Source of the DNA: Bacteroidota bacterium
GTDB lineage: Bacteria; Bacteroidota; Bacteroidia; Bacteroidales; F082
Assembly: GCA_003232915.1 (NCBI GenBank)
Contig: QIKE01000147.1
Location: 1-42,554 of the forward strand
Reading direction: 5' to 3'
Length of the DNA stretch: 42,554 nucleotides
Shown here one piece after another: positions 1 to 9,562 of the stretch (its first letter is position 1; the number at the start of each line of letters is the position of its first letter). Under the pieces are notes generated by a model, which saw only the letters and a list, made by a program, of their open reading frames with translations, ran no database searches and had not been told where the DNA came from. Made by a program: the position numbers and the translations under genes.

Positions 1-687
1 TATTTTGAATATCGCTATAAAGTTTCCCAGCGTTTTGACTTGTCGCTCTCTGCCGGTCTTACACATTTTTCCAACGGTGCTACCAAAACGCCAAATTACG
101 GACTAAATTTGCTTACTTCAAGTTTCGGAATAGCGGTTTATCTACAAAAGTCAAATCCATATCTCGACAAAAAACTTCTTCCCAAACTTTATCCTTACGA
201 ATTCGACGGCCGCAAAAGTATTGGTTTTGAGTTTTCAACGGCAATAGCATCAAAAGATATGAGCCAGCAATTGGGTGAAAAGTTTATGGTCTATACTGCT
301 TTTTTCAACGTTTTAAAACAAATTTCTTACAAAAGTAAATTCGGTATAGGCCTTGACGCTACTTACGATGCATCCGACAAGTTTATTCTTTTACATAAAG
401 GCTTTCCGCTTAAAAACGAATTTCAAGTATTGAAAACCGGTGTAAACTTAGCATACGAATTGATGGTGTCGAAATTATCGTTTTTGTTCAATGCAGGAGT
501 CTATCTGTCGGGGAAAGAACATAGTGAAGGCGATGTTTATCAGCGTCTTACGCTTAATTATCTTATTTTCAATAATTTCTTTGCTAATCTTGTGCTTAGC
601 GTTCATCTTGGCAGAGCCGAATATGTGGGCTTTGGAATCGGTTATCGTTTCGATGTAATTTACAAACGTAAAATAAAACACCAATGA
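1..687 (+). CDS. Acyloxyacyl hydrolase / PagL-like outer-membrane lipid A deacylase family protein, 5' truncated by window edge
   Basis: Frame is open from base 1 (YFEYRYKVSQRFDLSLSAGLTHFSNGATKTPNYGLN...); the H-x-S-N-G motif and beta-barrel pattern fit the family. The ORF-track start at 40 is an internal TTG. Confidence 0.6.
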   Translation, partial: YFEYRYKVSQRFDLSLSAGLTHFSNGATKTPNYGLNLLTSSFGIAVYLQKSNPYLDKKLLPKLYPYEFDGRKSIGFEFSTAIASKDMSQQLGEKFMVYTAFFNVLKQISYKSKFGIGLDATYDASDKFILLHKGFPLKNEFQVLKTGVNLAYELMVSKLSFLFNAGVYLSGKEHSEGDVYQRLTLNYLIFNNFFANLVLSVHLGRAEYVGFGIGYRFDVIYKRKIKHQ

Positions 688-1433
688 AAAAACTTATTTT
701 TATTTTTTTGTCTTATGTTTTTATTTTACCGGCTTGTAAAAAGGCGGCACCAGGCGATTGTTTTAACAGTACCGGGAAAATTACCGAAGAGATGAGAACA
801 ACAGGAAATTTTAGAAACATAATTCTTTACGACAACGTGAACTTGCACTTAATACAGGACAGCCTCGCTGAGAAAGTAAAAGTGGAAGCAGGTAAAAACC
901 TGTTGAAAAAAATAATTACACGAATCGATAGTGCTGGCTGGCTTGAAATAAGAAACAATAATCGTTGTAATTGGATACGCAACTTCAATATTCCGGTGGA
1001 TGTATATGTGTGGTTTCCTACACTCGACAGTATCGAATATCACTCGGTAGGGAATGTGGACAATGTCGACACATTGCGTATTAAAAAATTTGTAATCAAC
1101 GTAAAAGAAGGAGGTGGAGAGATTCGCCTTAATCTTCATACCGACGAGTTGTTCACCAATTTGCATTCTGGGACAGCCGATATTCGTTGCTTTGGACAAA
1201 CCTTAGTATCGTTTGTGTATTCCGCAGGTTTCGGAAAAATTGACAATAGCGGTTTAAAAGCAGAACAGGTATATGCCTTAACCAAGAGTGGTAACAACAT
1301 GTGGATTTATGCGAACAAAATCCTTGTTGTAGCCATCAAAGGACTTGGAAATGTTTATTACAAAGGTAATCCTTCACAAATAAGCGTGTCGGGAAATGGT
1401 AGCGGCAAGTTGATTAAATCAGATGGCAAATAA
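684..1433 (+). CDS. Lipoprotein with DUF2807 / GIN-like beta-helix domain
   Basis: Lipobox-like signal (FILPACKK) and GIN-domain-like pattern (NFRNIILYDNVNLHLIQDS...VKVEAGKNL). Overlaps the upstream stop by 4 nt. Confidence 0.65.
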   Translation: MKKLIFIFLSYVFILPACKKAAPGDCFNSTGKITEEMRTTGNFRNIILYDNVNLHLIQDSLAEKVKVEAGKNLLKKIITRIDSAGWLEIRNNNRCNWIRNFNIPVDVYVWFPTLDSIEYHSVGNVDNVDTLRIKKFVINVKEGGGEIRLNLHTDELFTNLHSGTADIRCFGQTLVSFVYSAGFGKIDNSGLKAEQVYALTKSGNNMWIYANKILVVAIKGLGNVYYKGNPSQISVSGNGSGKLIKSDGK

Positions 1434-1495
1434 TCGCAAGCTATTAAATACACATACAGTTATTTACAAATACTACTCGAATTAAACACTAAAAT

Positions 1496-2254
1496 TTATT
1501 TCTTAACAAAAGTTGTGGCATTTGCCTGTGCCATTGGCATAATCACCAAGTCGTTGATGTTGACATGCGTTGGCAGCGTAGTAGCAAAATACACTACTTC
1601 AGCAACATTTTCGGGATGTAAAGGCTCATAACCTTTATAAACGCCGGCAGCCTTATCGCCATCGCCCTTGAACCGAACAATTGAAAACTCGGTTTCGACA
1701 GCACCCGGAGCAATTTGTGTTACTTTTATCCCGTATTGCACAGTGTCGATACGCATTGCTTTGGTTAACGCATCCACAGCGTGTTTGGTGGCACAATAAA
1801 CATTGCCGTTGCGATACACTTCTTTGCCTGCAATAGAACCGATGTTGATTATATGACCCTTTTTTCGTGCTATCATCAGTGGCAAAATTTTACGTGATAT
1901 GTACAGCAATCCTTTGATATTGGTATCGATCATACGCTCCCAGTCATCGGTGTTGCCCGATTGTACGGGGTTGAAACCAACAGCAAGACCCGCGTTATTT
2001 ATCAGAATATCAATTTGTTTTTGTTCTTCTTCAAGGTTGTCAATAGCCGTGGCCACTTCCGCTTTGTTCCTTATGTCGAAACAAAGACTTTGTACTTCAA
2101 CCTTGTGCTTTTTACTTAATTCACGGCTAATACTATCCAATTTTTTCTGTCGTCTGCCGGTAAGTATTAAGCAATAATTGTGTTTGGCAAATTTGCGTGC
2201 ACATGCCAGTCCGATTCCACTCGTGGCGCCTGTAATCAATACGATTTTTTTCAT
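1496..2254 (-). CDS. SDR family NADP-dependent oxidoreductase
   Basis: MKKIVLITGATSGIGLACARKFA (TGxxxGIG), NNAG, YCATKHAV. Start trimmed from the track ORF to the canonical MKKIVLITG. Confidence 0.9.
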   Translation of the reverse strand: MKKIVLITGATSGIGLACARKFAKHNYCLILTGRRQKKLDSISRELSKKHKVEVQSLCFDIRNKAEVATAIDNLEEEQKQIDILINNAGLAVGFNPVQSGNTDDWERMIDTNIKGLLYISRKILPLMIARKKGHIINIGSIAGKEVYRNGNVYCATKHAVDALTKAMRIDTVQYGIKVTQIAPGAVETEFSIVRFKGDGDKAAGVYKGYEPLHPENVAEVVYFATTLPTHVNINDLVIMPMAQANATTFVKK

Positions 2255-2516
2255 TGTTTTAAAAAATATTTTTGACGAAAATAGAAAAAATATAAATAGA
2301 TAGTACCCCATCACGCCCTGATAATAATAATTTGTGTCAGTAAGAAAACTCTCAAATTAGGTAGCACTTTTAAGCTATTGAGAATTGCACCTATAAAAGA
2401 GTAGCTTCAAACAGAAGTGAAAAAATAAAAAATAAAAAATATACCCGTAATCCAAGGGCGTTTTATTGGAAAATAGGCTAAATAATCTTGAGTTATTAAT
2501 ATCTTTGTCAGAAAAA

Positions 2517-3638
2517 ATGAAGCGGTTTATAGAATCATATTTGGCCTTGTGGAAAAATAATTCCTATCACAAATCGCTCATTATCTGTAAAACAAGACAA
2601 GTTGTGAAAACTTATACTGTTGACAAATCCGGTAAGGAAAACTTTGAATACTTTTTAAAGGTAAATATAAAGCAAGACGAGAACATAAAAATGATTTTTA
2701 ACGTTAAAACCCAGCAACTTGCCATTAGTGAACTTACTATATTTTACCACATACCCATACAGAGGAAGGCATTGCTTTTTATTGATGATATACAAATGGT
2801 TCGTGAGGCAATTGCCGCTTTATGCTATTTTGATGAGCAAATACCCGAAGCAGTTAAAGTATATATTGAATCTAAAAATTTGGCGGAAGTTGAAAATACA
2901 CAATCCGTAATTTTAACTCCTCTTCAGTATGAGTTTGCAAAGTACAGTTCACATAAGAAACAAGAATGTTTAAAGGAATGTATCAAATGTGCTGAAAATA
3001 ATGTTGGCAAAAAAGTAAAATATACGGCCATTAATAAAAATGCATCGTCGAAACTTGAACTCAACCATGTTATTCATCTTGTGCGTAAAGCAAAATTGTT
3101 AAAAGTGCCGACAAATCAATGTGCTGACAATAATGTATTTAGACCTGGTTTTTTAGTTGTCGGACTTGTTTATAATCTTGCTAAAATAAAATTTACGTGT
3201 AAAAATAGCGTTATTGCCGACTTTGTGAGGGTATTAAAGCAATTTGCCGGACAGAAATTGATAGCTTCTTTTGGATTTTATGAAGATACGAAGTTACATT
3301 ATTGGACCCGCGAGGCGAAAAATGCGAACATCGAAATGTATTTTCTTTGTCAAATTGAAAACTGTATTTATCACGTTGAAGTTAAAGCGGGAAAAATAGG
3401 TATATTAAAATCATTTCAAGGATATCTTGGTGAGAAACAGGGAAATACAGAGATACATCTTAATACCAATATGCCATCTGTGAAAAGAGGACTTTCGGCT
3501 TTTGTTAGTTTAAAAAACCAGAAACAAAACCTAAGCTATGATCTGATTTTATTACCTAATATATATTGCATTCGTTTTCAGAAAAATAATGGCTTTTTGA
3601 CAAAAACAAAATTGATATGGAATTTTATAATATTATAG
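2517..3638 (+). CDS. Degenerate AAA+ ATPase / DUF4143-family protein with lost Walker A and internal deletion (possible pseudogene with intact frame)
   Basis: Starts MKRFIESYLALWKNNSYHKSLIICKTRQVVKTYTV, resembling family 'W...RKPLIIRGARQVGKT'. Walker B-like LLFIDDIQ; C-terminal YWTREAKNANIEMYFLCQIENCIYHVEVKAGKIGILKSF matches the DUF4143 nuclease-like tail. Confidence 0.6.
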   Translation: MKRFIESYLALWKNNSYHKSLIICKTRQVVKTYTVDKSGKENFEYFLKVNIKQDENIKMIFNVKTQQLAISELTIFYHIPIQRKALLFIDDIQMVREAIAALCYFDEQIPEAVKVYIESKNLAEVENTQSVILTPLQYEFAKYSSHKKQECLKECIKCAENNVGKKVKYTAINKNASSKLELNHVIHLVRKAKLLKVPTNQCADNNVFRPGFLVVGLVYNLAKIKFTCKNSVIADFVRVLKQFAGQKLIASFGFYEDTKLHYWTREAKNANIEMYFLCQIENCIYHVEVKAGKIGILKSFQGYLGEKQGNTEIHLNTNMPSVKRGLSAFVSLKNQKQNLSYDLILLPNIYCIRFQKNNGFLTKTKLIWNFIIL

Positions 3639-4135
3639 AGCAACGGGAATCCGTACGCAGTTACGACCCACACAAAAAGGTTCCCAAAACGGTTTTAGAC
3701 AGGATTATGAATGCCGGACGTCTGGCACCATCTGCCGCCAATCGTCAACCATGGACATTTGTTCTGGTTTCGTCGGAAGAAAAGCTAAAAGAGGTGAAGG
3801 CTTGCTATAAACGTCAATGGTTTCGGGATGCGCCTTATGTGCTGGTTGTTACGGGCAATAAGACTAAAACATGGATACGTTCCTACGATGATTACAATCC
3901 CATAGAAACCGATTTGGCTATTGCTATGGATCATATGATTCTTGCCACCGAAAACGAAGGAGTTGGAGCCTGTTGGATTATTGATTTCGATTATGAAAAA
4001 CTAACCAAAGCCATCGGCCTGAAAAAAAATGAAGTGGTTTATTGCATTACACCTCTTGGTTATCAACCCGAAGGTTATAAAAAAAGGGGAAATAAAATAA
4101 GAAAATCGTTAGATGAAGTTGTGAGGAGAATATGA
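3617..4135 (+). CDS. Nitroreductase family protein
   Basis: MEFYNIIEQRESVRSYDPHKKVPKTVLDRIMNAGRLAPSAANRQPWTFVLV, classic nitroreductase N-terminus. Confidence 0.9.
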   Translation: MEFYNIIEQRESVRSYDPHKKVPKTVLDRIMNAGRLAPSAANRQPWTFVLVSSEEKLKEVKACYKRQWFRDAPYVLVVTGNKTKTWIRSYDDYNPIETDLAIAMDHMILATENEGVGACWIIDFDYEKLTKAIGLKKNEVVYCITPLGYQPEGYKKRGNKIRKSLDEVVRRI

Positions 4136-4313
4136 AGTATTGATTATTCTATCCTCTTTTGAAAAATGTTTCTACTACCATTTTAGTGATGAACTTAATA
4201 GTTACAGTGATGAAAGTACAAAATTTATTTGAAACGGTAAGTCTTTTTGCAGGAATTTCTTGGCTAAATTTTAATTTGAGGTACTCATTATATTATTTAC
4301 CTTTTGTAATATC

Positions 4314-4358
4314 CGCTGAAGGCGAATAAACAATTATAGCCATAAGCTAAGCCTATGG
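4314..4358 (-). repeat. REP-like bipartite hairpin unit
   Basis: Interrupted palindrome ccataagctaagcctatgg (4340-4358) plus small hairpin cgctgaaggcg (4314-4324), separated by an AT-rich spacer, just upstream of a Y1 transposase remnant. Confidence 0.45.
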
Positions 4359-4412
4359 AATAATAATCCGTTGCAAATTAGAACTATGAACGGGATTCAA
4401 TAAAACTTGATT

Positions 4413-4619
4413 ATGTCAACCTATACTCAAATACATTATCAAATTGTCTTTTCAACAAAAAACGGCCAAAAAGTACTTATTAACGAACATCACGAAAAGT
4501 TATTCGGAAACATATGGGAAATTTTAAAAACCAAAGGATTGTTATGCGCATTTTTTGTAATTAATAATTGTTATTTATCTGATGACCCGATTATTAACAT
4601 GTTTTTTTCAAATTCTTAA
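4413..4619 (+). pseudogene. IS200/IS605-like Y1 transposase N-terminal fragment
   Basis: MSTYTQIHYQIVFSTKNGQKVLINEHHEKLFGNIWEILKTK matches the Y1_Tnp N-terminus; family similarity stops after ~45 aa and the HUH motif is absent. Confidence 0.7.
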
Positions 4620-4807
4620 AATGGGATTTGATTTAAAAAGCATACGTATTAATTAATCAAAGTACGTTGAAAACGGCAAGTAGGGTATTTTCAAAATGTT
4701 TTTTGTTGATTACTTCTTCAAATAAAGTAAAAATGTAAGGTTTTACTCTTAGGATTCCTGAGATAGCGTAACTTTGTATTTACTTGTGGATTTAAGGGTT
4801 ACATTTT

Positions 4808-5179
4808 TTATTTCCGTAAAACTCTGTTCACGATCATTTTTGGCAAAAATATCAAACTACTATTGCCAAACGTAACCTCCTTCTTAACATAAGTATATTG
4901 ACTAAGCTTTTCGATACTTCCAGTTTTTAAGGCATCGAAATTAAGAGTGTTTGGTACGTAAGTATTGATTATAACTTACCCATCGTTGATATAAATCATT
5001 TCCCAAGTAAATTTGATTTTCCGTTTCGGGTTAGTTTGCCGCGAAAGATAAACGGATGTTCCTTGTCCAATACAGGTTTTCATCGAACCGGAATTGGTGT
5101 GCCGATAGAATACTATCTGTGTTGAGCCGAACACCGGCAAGAAAACGTTAGTTGGGACGGATAAGTCTGCTATGAACAA
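4808..5179 (-). pseudogene. Decayed ORF of unknown family with one in-frame stop
   Basis: ORF 5179..4976 (...FTWEMIYINDG*) continues in the same frame after the TAA as VIINTYVPNTLNFDALKTGSIEKLSQYTYVKKEVTFGNSSLIFLPKMIVNRVLRK to a stop at 4808. Confidence 0.35.
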
Positions 5180-5301
5180 GCTTGATTTTAACTTCCAAAG
5201 GTTTTTTTCAAAAATAAGAAAAAGATTCTGGTAACTGCATTTTCAATATTTTACGAATTTAATATAGAATTTGTATTTTTGCCTTTTTTTAAAATTTAAA
5301 T

Positions 5302-6036
5302 ATGATTTGGCAAAAGATTTCAATCATTATCCCTGCCTATAACGAAGGAGATATTATTAAACAAATTCTTGAAAAGATTTTAGAGGTTAAACTGATTGAA
5401 AATATTGAAAAAGAGTTGATCGTTGTTGACGACTGTTCTACAGACAATACAAATGAAACGGTAGCCACTTTTAAAAAGAAACATCCACAAGAAAACATTT
5501 TAATTTTTACGCAAGAAGTAAATAAAGGAAAAGGGGCAGCTATTCATCGCGGTATTGAAGAGGCAAACGGTGATTTTATTATTGTCCAGGATGCTGATAT
5601 GGAATACGATCCTAACGAGTACAATCGCTTATTGCAACCGGTATTTGATGGTTTTGCCGATGTGGTTTACGGTACTCGTTTTGTAGGAGGCGAACCGCAC
5701 CGGATTTTGTTTTTCTGGCATTCTATCGGCAATAAATTACTAACTACACTTTCTAACGTATTTACAAACTTGAACCTTACCGATATGGAGACCTGCTACA
5801 AATTGTTTAAAGCCAAACAATTGAAATCGCTTCTGTTAAAAGAAAATCGTTTTGGATTTGAGCCCGAAGTTACTGCCAAAATTTCTCGTATTCCTAAAAT
5901 AAGAATTTACGAAGTGGGAATCTCTTATTACGGCCGTACTTATGAAGAAGGGAAAAAAATAGACTGGTTCGATGGATTCCGTGCTATTTATTGTATTTTG
6001 AAATATAATCTTTTCGACCGGAAATATTTGAAATAA
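5302..6036 (+). CDS. Family 2 glycosyltransferase (dolichyl-phosphate mannosyltransferase-like)
   Basis: ISIIIPAYNEGDIIKQIL...VVDDCSTDNT...GKGAAIHRGI..A.GDFIIVQDADMEYDP. Confidence 0.92.
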   Translation: MIWQKISIIIPAYNEGDIIKQILEKILEVKLIENIEKELIVVDDCSTDNTNETVATFKKKHPQENILIFTQEVNKGKGAAIHRGIEEANGDFIIVQDADMEYDPNEYNRLLQPVFDGFADVVYGTRFVGGEPHRILFFWHSIGNKLLTTLSNVFTNLNLTDMETCYKLFKAKQLKSLLLKENRFGFEPEVTAKISRIPKIRIYEVGISYYGRTYEEGKKIDWFDGFRAIYCILKYNLFDRKYLK

Positions 6037-6389
6037 CTTTTGAATTAGTAAATAACCCAATATTAAAAAGATAATCGGTGTAAGCGTTGAAAACCGGTAT
6101 TGTCTCCTCTCCAAAATGATATACTGAAATTCAATCACTTTCCCTCTGTTAGATTAAAGGCTGAAAGTTATTTTATAATCTTTTTAAATCAGACGCATAG
6201 AGATTGCTTACCCGAAAATAGCAATTTTTTCGTTACGCTCGTTTTGTATATTAATCATTTGCTTTGATAATCTATTAGTTTTCTATTCATTAGCAAGACA
6301 CGAACGACTATTACAAAACAAATACAATAAAAATGGCAAATTTATGGATGCACTAAAGCAAAAAAAATTAACAATTAAATTTTTAAAAC

Positions 6390-6421
6390 TTTGGCTAATT
6401 GAAAAATAGTTTCTATTTTTG
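6390..6421 (+). promoter_or_regulatory. Bacteroidetes-type promoter upstream of rplM
   Basis: TTTG at 6390-6393 and TATTTTTG (TAnnTTTG) at 6414-6421, separated by 20 nt. Confidence 0.6.
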
Positions 6422-6472
6422 CAGCCCAATTTTCAGGAGAAATAGCAAAACGACTATGAAACAAAAAGATAG

Positions 6473-6928
6473 ATGAATACTTTGAGTTATAAGACCGTTA
6501 GCGCCAATAAAGAGACCGCCAATAAAGAGTGGGTTTTAATTGATGCAGAAAACAAAGTTTTAGGAAGGTTGGCTTCGGAAGCTGCAAAAATTCTTAGGGG
6601 GAAATACAAAACCGATTTCACTCCTCATGCCGATGCCGGTGATTATGTTATCATCATCAATGCTGACAAAATAAGATTGACCGGTGAAAAATGGCAGCAG
6701 AAAGAATACATTAGGTACACGGGCTATCCGGGAGGGCAGCGCATAACTTCGGCGAAACAGTTGATGGCAAAAAAACCTACTGCTATGGTAGAGAAAGCTG
6801 TTAAAGGGATGCTTCCTAAAAATAAATTGGGGAGTCAGTTATTTCGCAACTTGCACGTATATTCCGGTGCCGAACACAACCACCATGCCCAGAAACCCAA
6901 ACAAGTTAATTTAAAATCAATTAGATAA
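6473..6928 (+). CDS. rplM: 50S ribosomal protein L13
   Basis: WVLIDAENKVLGRLASEAAKILRGKYKTDFTPHADAGDYVIIINADKI... Confidence 0.98.
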   Translation: MNTLSYKTVSANKETANKEWVLIDAENKVLGRLASEAAKILRGKYKTDFTPHADAGDYVIIINADKIRLTGEKWQQKEYIRYTGYPGGQRITSAKQLMAKKPTAMVEKAVKGMLPKNKLGSQLFRNLHVYSGAEHNHHAQKPKQVNLKSIR

Positions 6929-6933
6929 AAGAT

Positions 6934-7320
6934 ATGGAAGTTGTTAATGCACTCGGTAGAAGAAAAACTGCTATTGCACGTATCTATTTAAAAGATGGCG
7001 ATGGCAAAATCATCATCAATAGGCGTGATTACAAAGAGTACTTCCCTTCAGCTACTTTACATTATGTTGTTGAACAGCCTTTGGCACTAACCGAAAATCT
7101 CGGTAAATACGATATTAAGGTAAACTTGAAAGGAGGAGGTTTCAATGGTCAGGCCGAAGCTCTTCGTCTTGCCATTTCAAGAGCAATGGTGAAAATTGAT
7201 GAAGAGTACCGTCCCGTTCTCAAAGAAAACGGCCTAATGCGTAGAGATCCACGTATGGTTGAACGTAAAAAACCTGGGCAACCCAAAGCTCGTAAAAAAT
7301 TCCAGTTCTCCAAACGTTAA
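6934..7320 (+). CDS. rpsI: 30S ribosomal protein S9
   Basis: NALGRRKTAIARIYLKDGDGKI...; C-terminal RKKPGQPKARKKFQFSKR. Confidence 0.98.
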   Translation: MEVVNALGRRKTAIARIYLKDGDGKIIINRRDYKEYFPSATLHYVVEQPLALTENLGKYDIKVNLKGGGFNGQAEALRLAISRAMVKIDEEYRPVLKENGLMRRDPRMVERKKPGQPKARKKFQFSKR

Positions 7321-7429
7321 TATTTTCACAGATATTGGAATGGGTTTAGTATCCAAATTGCTGTAACTTCCCTTGAAGGAACTATTCAGTAATTGCTTTA
7401 GCGAATGTAAACAAATTAAAAATTAAAAA

Positions 7430-8311
7430 ATGATTCAAGTTAGTTTTGATGAATTGCTTGAGGCCGGCGTACATTTCGGACATCTCAGGCGTAAATGGAA
7501 TCCCAACATGGCTCCTTATATTTTTATGGAGCGCAATGGTATCCATATTCTTGACCTCTACAAAACACAGGCTAAATTAGAAGAAGCTGCCAACGCAATG
7601 AAGCAAATTGCGAAATCGGGTAGAAAAATTCTTTTCGTCGCCACCAAAAAGCAGGCGAAAGATATTGTTTCCGAAACCATTAAAAAAATTAATATGCCTT
7701 ATGTCACCGAACGTTGGCCCGGTGGTATGTTAACAAACTTTGCCACTATACGCAAAGCAGTAAGAAAAATGACCAATATTGACAAGATGATGACTACTAA
7801 TTCGTGGAAAAATCTCTCGAAGCGCGAACGGCTTCAGGTTACCCGTGAACGAGCAAAATTGGAAAAAAACCTCGGGAGTATTGCCGACATGAATCGTCTT
7901 CCTGCTGCTTTGTTTGTTGTCGATATTATCAAAGAAAACATTGCCGTTGCCGAAGCACGCAAACTCAACATCCCCATTTTTGCAATGGTTGATACTAATT
8001 CCGATCCTACATTGGTTAACTTTCCTGTTCCGTCTAACGATGATGCTTCAAAATCAATAGCTCTTATTGTTAATGTGGTTTCTTCTGCTGTTGCCGAAGG
8101 ACTTGCGGAAAGAAAAATGTCTAATGAAAAAAATGCAAAAGACAGAAAAGATACTGAGACTTTAGCTCGTCAAAGCAAAGAATCCAAAATAAAAGCTGAA
8201 TCGGTAAAACAAGCCGAAGACGAAGAGGATATGAAAGTGGAAAAATCTACTACCAAAAGGCCACGAACAAAAATTGCTAAAAAAGTATATAAACAAGGGA
8301 ATACAATTTAA
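7430..8311 (+). CDS. rpsB: 30S ribosomal protein S2
   Basis: ELLEAGVHFGHLRRKWNPNMAPYIFMERNGIHILDLYKT; charged C-terminal extension. Confidence 0.98.
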   Translation: MIQVSFDELLEAGVHFGHLRRKWNPNMAPYIFMERNGIHILDLYKTQAKLEEAANAMKQIAKSGRKILFVATKKQAKDIVSETIKKINMPYVTERWPGGMLTNFATIRKAVRKMTNIDKMMTTNSWKNLSKRERLQVTRERAKLEKNLGSIADMNRLPAALFVVDIIKENIAVAEARKLNIPIFAMVDTNSDPTLVNFPVPSNDDASKSIALIVNVVSSAVAEGLAERKMSNEKNAKDRKDTETLARQSKESKIKAESVKQAEDEEDMKVEKSTTKRPRTKIAKKVYKQGNTI

Positions 8312-8330
8312 AATCAAGCATTTTATTATA

Positions 8331-9161
8331 ATGAAAATAACAGCTCAACAAGTTAACGAACTCCGGAAAGCCACCGGTGCCGGAATGATGGACTGCAAAA
8401 AAGCGTTGGTGGAATCAGAGGGCAATATGGAAAAAGCCATTGACTACCTTCGTAAAAAAGGCCGGAAAGTTGCTGCCAAACGTGCTGACCGCGAAGCCGG
8501 TGAAGGTGTAGTTCTCGCCAAAATTAGCGAAGATAAAAAATTCGGTGCAGCTTTGATGATTAACTGCGAAACCGATTTTGTAGCCAAAAATCAAGACTTT
8601 ATTAACTATGTTCAATCGGTTATTGATCTTGGTATTGAAAAACATGCCAAAAATATCGACAACTTGAAAGCTCTCATTTTGAACAATTTGAGTGTTGAAG
8701 AAAGTATTATCGAAAGAACCGGCGTTATCGGCGAAAATATTCAATTGGGACATTACGTGATTGTTGAAGGCGTCAATGTATCTGCATATATACATTCGGG
8801 CAATCGCATTGCAACCATTGTTGCTTTTAATAAAGCCGGTGAGCAAATTGAAGTTGCCGGTCATAATATTGCTATGCAAATTGCTGCAATGGCCCCAGTT
8901 GCTATCGACAAAGACGGCGTACCCGAAGAAACCGTTCAACGCGAATTGGAAATAGGTAAAGAACAGGCTCGCCAAGAAGGTAAACCCGAAGCCATGATTG
9001 AAAAAATTGCTATGGGTAAACTTGGTAAATTCTTTAAAGAAAATACATTAATGAATCAGACATTTATTAAAGATTCGAAAAAAAATGTAGGAAACTATTT
9101 GAAGGAATTCGACAAAGACCTTAAAATTATTGCCTTCAAACGGCTTGCCCTCACACAATAG
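8331..9161 (+). CDS. tsf: Elongation factor Ts
   Basis: MKITAQQVNELRKATGAGMMDCKKALVESEGNMEKAIDYLRKKG. Start trimmed from the track ORF. Confidence 0.98.
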   Translation: MKITAQQVNELRKATGAGMMDCKKALVESEGNMEKAIDYLRKKGRKVAAKRADREAGEGVVLAKISEDKKFGAALMINCETDFVAKNQDFINYVQSVIDLGIEKHAKNIDNLKALILNNLSVEESIIERTGVIGENIQLGHYVIVEGVNVSAYIHSGNRIATIVAFNKAGEQIEVAGHNIAMQIAAMAPVAIDKDGVPEETVQRELEIGKEQARQEGKPEAMIEKIAMGKLGKFFKENTLMNQTFIKDSKKNVGNYLKEFDKDLKIIAFKRLALTQ

Positions 9162-9562
9162 TGCAAAGATAAAGGATTATTTAAAAATCGGGTTAATATG
9201 CCGGCTTTTTTCTATACAGATAAGTACTTATCACAAAACTCCGATTTCTTTTTTTATGTTCACTTTGAGTAAATTAGTCATTTACTCAAATAAATTTTGC
9301 ACCCTATGTTTTGCAAGTCTCGAACTTTAGCTTTGCTGATTATATATTACAAAACCATGGATTTTATTACTTATTCACCGTAGAACTATCAATATAAAAA
9401 AACCGGTAATAAAAGTTTTCAGTTGTCAAGGACTTCTATCCATTGGCAAACTATCCTGGACATAAAAATATTACTTAGCCTAAAAAATGGTCTGATGAAT
9501 GTGGGAGGCTATCTTTTTTTAATTATCTTTGCAAGCGCTAAAAAATCACTAAAGTTATTATT

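Noticed and set aside
8415-8975. 186-aa minus-strand ORF opposite tsf (likewise 14523-15050, 28253-28882, 37266-37664, 12643-13098)
   Set aside because: Antisense shadows of clear conserved genes, with no independent family signal.
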